53,048 nt of DNA, taken from NCBI GenBank assembly GCA_017470815.1, contig JAFUXT010000015.1, forward strand, positions 1 to 53,048, in the 5' to 3' direction. Under the pieces are notes generated by a model. It was not told the DNA's origin. It did no database searches and worked only from the letters and a program-made list of their open reading frames with translations. The position numbers were made by a program, and so were the translations under genes. This DNA comes from a bacterium (GTDB lineage: Bacteria > Cyanobacteriota > Vampirovibrionia > Gastranaerophilales > Gastranaerophilaceae). Below, one piece after another: positions 50,628 to 53,048 of the stretch; positions within the stretch are counted from its first letter, which is position 1, and the number at the start of each line of letters is the position of its first letter.

Positions 50628-53048
50628 ATGAGCAAAGACGAAAAGAGAAGAAATATAGGTAAGAATATTTCTTGCAGCACTCCAAAAATTAGGAGTGGCA
50701 AGTCTTATGCGCATTTATCCCAAAATTCCTCCCTGATTGGGGAACTTAGGAGGGGAACAATAAAGCCTCCTAAGAGTTCAAATACTCTCTCCCATTGGGA
50801 GAGAGAGCAATTTGCGGCGAATAATGAGCCGTCAAAATTGCGAGAGAGGGTCATTTCTGCACAAGATAAAAGTTCAAAAAATTCGGGTGAGGGTAAAAAA
50901 CCATCATTAGTACAAAAGTCAAAGCGTCATTCAGAGCGAAGCGAAGAATCTCCAATCGTCAAGCCGTCGTTTATGCAAAAGGCGATGAAAGTTGCTGCGA
51001 TGTTCGCATTGGCATTGGGTACGACGTCAATGAGTGCGGATTCTCAGGCACAGGCATCGAATTTGCTCAATATCAGGGGTGCGAATGATATTGAGGCGCA
51101 GGTTTTGGAGGAGCAGGACAAGCGCAGAAATTTTTTGACCAATAAGAGCGGCACGAAGTTTACAAACAAGATTGTCAGCACGAATATTTTGCGTATAGAT
51201 CCTGCGGTTTTGAACGCGGTACAAAACAGTATCGGTCAAAGAGACGGTGTAATGCGTGATTTGGCTTTGCGTGCAAGCGAAGCGACCCTTGCGCAAGGAA
51301 GTCATCCTGAACTTGTTTCAGGATTTCCTATAGTGGCGAATGCGGGTGAGGGTTACACAGTCGGCATCAACAGTATTGAAACGATTGAGGTTGACAGTAG
51401 TGTGTCATTGCAAGGTGACAATAACATGTCGTTGCGAGGAGACAATGGCTTGTCGACGAAGCAACCCAGTTATTTAGTCAATGCAGTGGTACAGGACAAT
51501 GATTTTGAACAACCGGCTGGATTGCTTCACTCCGTTCGCAATGACATGAGCGGTTATGCGGATACTGTCATTGCGAGTGAAATTTTGCCCCCTGTAGAGG
51601 GGGAAATGGGCGATAGCCCAAAGGGGGTCAATAACACTCAACCCCCTACCCCGACTTCGTCGGTACTTCCCCCTGCAAGCATGGGGCAGAGGTTATGGTG
51701 GTGCGGTGTTCCGACGGGGTTTGCGAGTGGGACAAGACATGTCGTAAACAGCGGTGAAACTGTAAACGAAATCAGCGATAATTTTAGCAGCAACACTATT
51801 AACACTGCAGGCGGATTTATTTATAATCAAGGCACGATAGCGAGCGTTATAGCAGATGTTGTTGGCAATACTGCAACATTAAGTACTGATGATAATGGGT
51901 ATATTATTTGGAATAGAGACTCAACGGCAACTATAAATAATCTTAATATTAATCTGATAAATAACCATGCTACTCAGAGCGAAAACTACGGCAGCCCTAC
52001 AGCTGCAATAGGGTATTCTTATGGTGCATATGGTGGGGTAATTAAGGGTAATTTTATAAATAATTCGCTTACATCGAGCACCAATGAAATTGACTGGGGT
52101 GTTGATGGTGCTGCGATAATGTTGTGGAGTGGATCATCAGTTGGCAAGATTGATGGTAATTTCACTGGTAATTATGCGGTTGCAACGGGTTCTGCTGCCG
52201 CAAGTGGTGCTGCTATTTATTCTGTTGGCGCTCGTGGTGGTGAGACTTTTGCATCATCTATTGGTACAATCACCGGTCAGTTTATCAACAACTATGTTCA
52301 ATCAAATACCGGTGCGGCTCGTGGCGGTGCGATATTCAATGCGGATGGCTCAGGCACTTCCACCATCACATCAATCGGAACAAGTTCAAATCCTGCGACA
52401 TTCCAAGGCAACTATGCAAAATCCGAAAGTGGCACAGCCGCAGGCGGTGCCCTCTACAATGCAGGCACAATCACAAACGGCATCATTGCAGAGTTTACAA
52501 AGAACTATGTTGAAGCGACTGCTATAAACACCCGTGGCGGTGCGATAGAAAACACCGGTGTAGGGGCTAAGATTGGCTCACTCACGGGTGATTTCACAGG
52601 CAACTACATCAAACAGAACTATACATCAAGTATTTCTAATGAATACCAAGGTACAATGGGCGGTGCGCTGTCTAATTATATCTATAACGCAACCGGCACG
52701 GCTGAATACGGCGATATCACAGGGGACTTTATAGGCAACTATATCGATTCTAAAACAAACTACAACTATGGCGGTGCGATAAGCAACTTTGCTTACGCAA
52801 GTTCAGCTTCATATACCCCTGTATTGAAACTTGGCAACATCACGGGTGACTTCATCGGGAACTATATTAGTTCGACCTCATATGGCAACTACGGCGGTGC
52901 GATTTTTAACTATGCTTATAATACAAACGCAAGTGCGACAATCGGTGCCATCACGGGTGACTTCATCGGGAACTATATAAGTGGTACAAGTTCCAACTAC
53001 GGCGGTGCGATTTATAACTATGCAACCGGTACAAACGCAAGTGCGACC
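50628..53048 (+). CDS. Pmp-like autotransporter/adhesin, repeat-built N-terminus, 3' end outside window (at least 807 aa)
   Basis: The frame is open for 807 codons to the window edge. Residues 116-145 form a signal peptide (MKVAAMFALALG ... SADSQAQA). The passenger part carries the two chlamydial Pmp signature words many times: GGA(I/L) at about 566 and later (seven seen) and FxxN (FTGN, FINN, FTKN, FIGN). Together these indicate a parallel beta-helix surface protein. The N-terminal third contains in-frame dispersed repeats: RHSERSEES (100-108), SHPELVSG (225-232), a family A palindrome (267-307) and a family B repeat (313-356), plus an HWERE segment. The long N-terminus before the signal peptide is unusual. 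ATG 50628 has no ribosome site. The upstream ATG 50558 has one but is in another frame. Confidence 0.8.
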   Translation, partial: MSKDEKRRNIGKNISCSTPKIRSGKSYAHLSQNSSLIGELRRGTIKPPKSSNTLSHWEREQFAANNEPSKLRERVISAQDKSSKNSGEGKKPSLVQKSKRHSERSEESPIVKPSFMQKAMKVAAMFALALGTTSMSADSQAQASNLLNIRGANDIEAQVLEEQDKRRNFLTNKSGTKFTNKIVSTNILRIDPAVLNAVQNSIGQRDGVMRDLALRASEATLAQGSHPELVSGFPIVANAGEGYTVGINSIETIEVDSSVSLQGDNNMSLRGDNGLSTKQPSYLVNAVVQDNDFEQPAGLLHSVRNDMSGYADTVIASEILPPVEGEMGDSPKGVNNTQPPTPTSSVLPPASMGQRLWWCGVPTGFASGTRHVVNSGETVNEISDNFSSNTINTAGGFIYNQGTIASVIADVVGNTATLSTDDNGYIIWNRDSTATINNLNINLINNHATQSENYGSPTAAIGYSYGAYGGVIKGNFINNSLTSSTNEIDWGVDGAAIMLWSGSSVGKIDGNFTGNYAVATGSAAASGAAIYSVGARGGETFASSIGTITGQFINNYVQSNTGAARGGAIFNADGSGTSTITSIGTSSNPATFQGNYAKSESGTAAGGALYNAGTITNGIIAEFTKNYVEATAINTRGGAIENTGVGAKIGSLTGDFTGNYIKQNYTSSISNEYQGTMGGALSNYIYNATGTAEYGDITGDFIGNYIDSKTNYNYGGAISNFAYASSASYTPVLKLGNITGDFIGNYISSTSYGNYGGAIFNYAYNTNASATIGAITGDFIGNYISGTSSNYGGAIYNYATGTNASAT
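51427..51546 (+). repeat. Family A palindrome inside the Pmp-like gene
   Basis: TGTCGTTGCGAG (51427) and TTCGCAATGACA (51535-51546) mark inverted ends, with ACGAAGCAA and GGATTGCTTC inside. It is related to 6-113 and read in frame here as residues 267-307. Confidence 0.8.
51566..51695 (+). repeat. Family B repeat, copy 2, inside the Pmp-like gene
   Basis: 126 of 130 positions match 50210-50339. Here it is coding (residues 313-356) and uninterrupted by a stop. Confidence 0.9.
52840..52982 (+). repeat. Near-identical tandem segments in the Pmp-like gene
   Basis: The codons for ITGDFIGNYIS recur almost unchanged at about 52841 and 52946, each followed by a NYGGAI turn. Close DNA repeats of this kind in the passenger could expand or contract. 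Confidence 0.75.

Noticed and set aside
51027..51305. A 92-codon minus-strand frame under the Pmp-like signal peptide
   Set aside because: It is antisense to the main frame, with no ribosome site and no known domain.
52129..52527. A 132-codon plus-strand frame inside the Pmp-like gene
   Set aside because: It is an alternate frame of the repeat-coding DNA; the main frame has the GGAI/FxxN pattern and runs through without a stop.
52050..53048. Regular repeats resembling a CRISPR array
   Set aside because: The spacing follows codon-based beta-helix turns, the units are not identical, and they are translated in frame. No cas gene is nearby.

Overview
The window looks like a chromosomal segment of a diderm, AT-rich, host-associated bacterium. 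The best fit is the non-photosynthetic cyanobacterial sister lineage (Vampirovibrionia/Melainabacteria, Gastranaerophilales). Three things point there: an outer-membrane two-partner secretion system, a tmRNA whose tag starts ANN as in cyanobacteria, and tmRNA and tRNA genes that do not encode CCA. This assignment is inferred from sequence only.

Layout. 0.1-7 kb holds single housekeeping or accessory genes: a compact HAD phosphatase facing an XRE regulator across a 17-bp inverted repeat, a PLP aminotransferase, a GT39-like glycosyltransferase, an acyl-ACP thioesterase with a SnoaL-like protein, an SDR, a NUDIX hydrolase and a flavodoxin. 7.1-9.7 kb has a secreted protein, the tmRNA gene beside a broken copy of its 3' end, and a protein of unknown function. 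9.7-12 kb (minus strand) has a lysozyme-like protein, a lipoprotein and a ribbon-helix-helix-like protein. 12.3-31 kb is a divergent two-partner secretion locus: a TpsB transporter and a 5,470-residue TpsA exoprotein that ends in a PilZ-like domain. tRNA-Ile and a broken partial copy follow. 31.76-41.4 kb is a compact phage-like cluster (regulator, amidase, tail accessory protein, major capsid, holin-like, connector, small terminase, GNAT-like, portal) that ends in a possible effector plus membrane protein pair. No large terminase or integrase is visible. 41.6-50.2 kb returns to cellular genes: a secreted protein, a TPR protein, ProRS, an XRE regulator, a sugar ABC permease and an AsmA-like protein. 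From 50.6 kb to the window end an open frame of at least 807 codons encodes a chlamydial-Pmp-like surface protein. Its N-terminal third includes several dispersed repeats read in frame.

How things connect. TpsB should export TpsA. The lysozyme-like protein at 9.7 kb shares two short motifs with two proteins of the phage-like cluster, so it may belong to the same particle. Dispersed palindromes are frequent. One family, recognised by TCGCA and TGCTC boxes that create a TC/TC mismatch inside a hairpin, appears to sit inside other hairpins, including the T-loop of a tmRNA 3'-end copy and the anticodon arm of a tRNA-Ile copy. The most noteworthy items are the PilZ-ended exoprotein, the repeat-built Pmp-like gene, the nested hairpin family and the terminase-less capsid cluster with its possible toxin/immunity pair.
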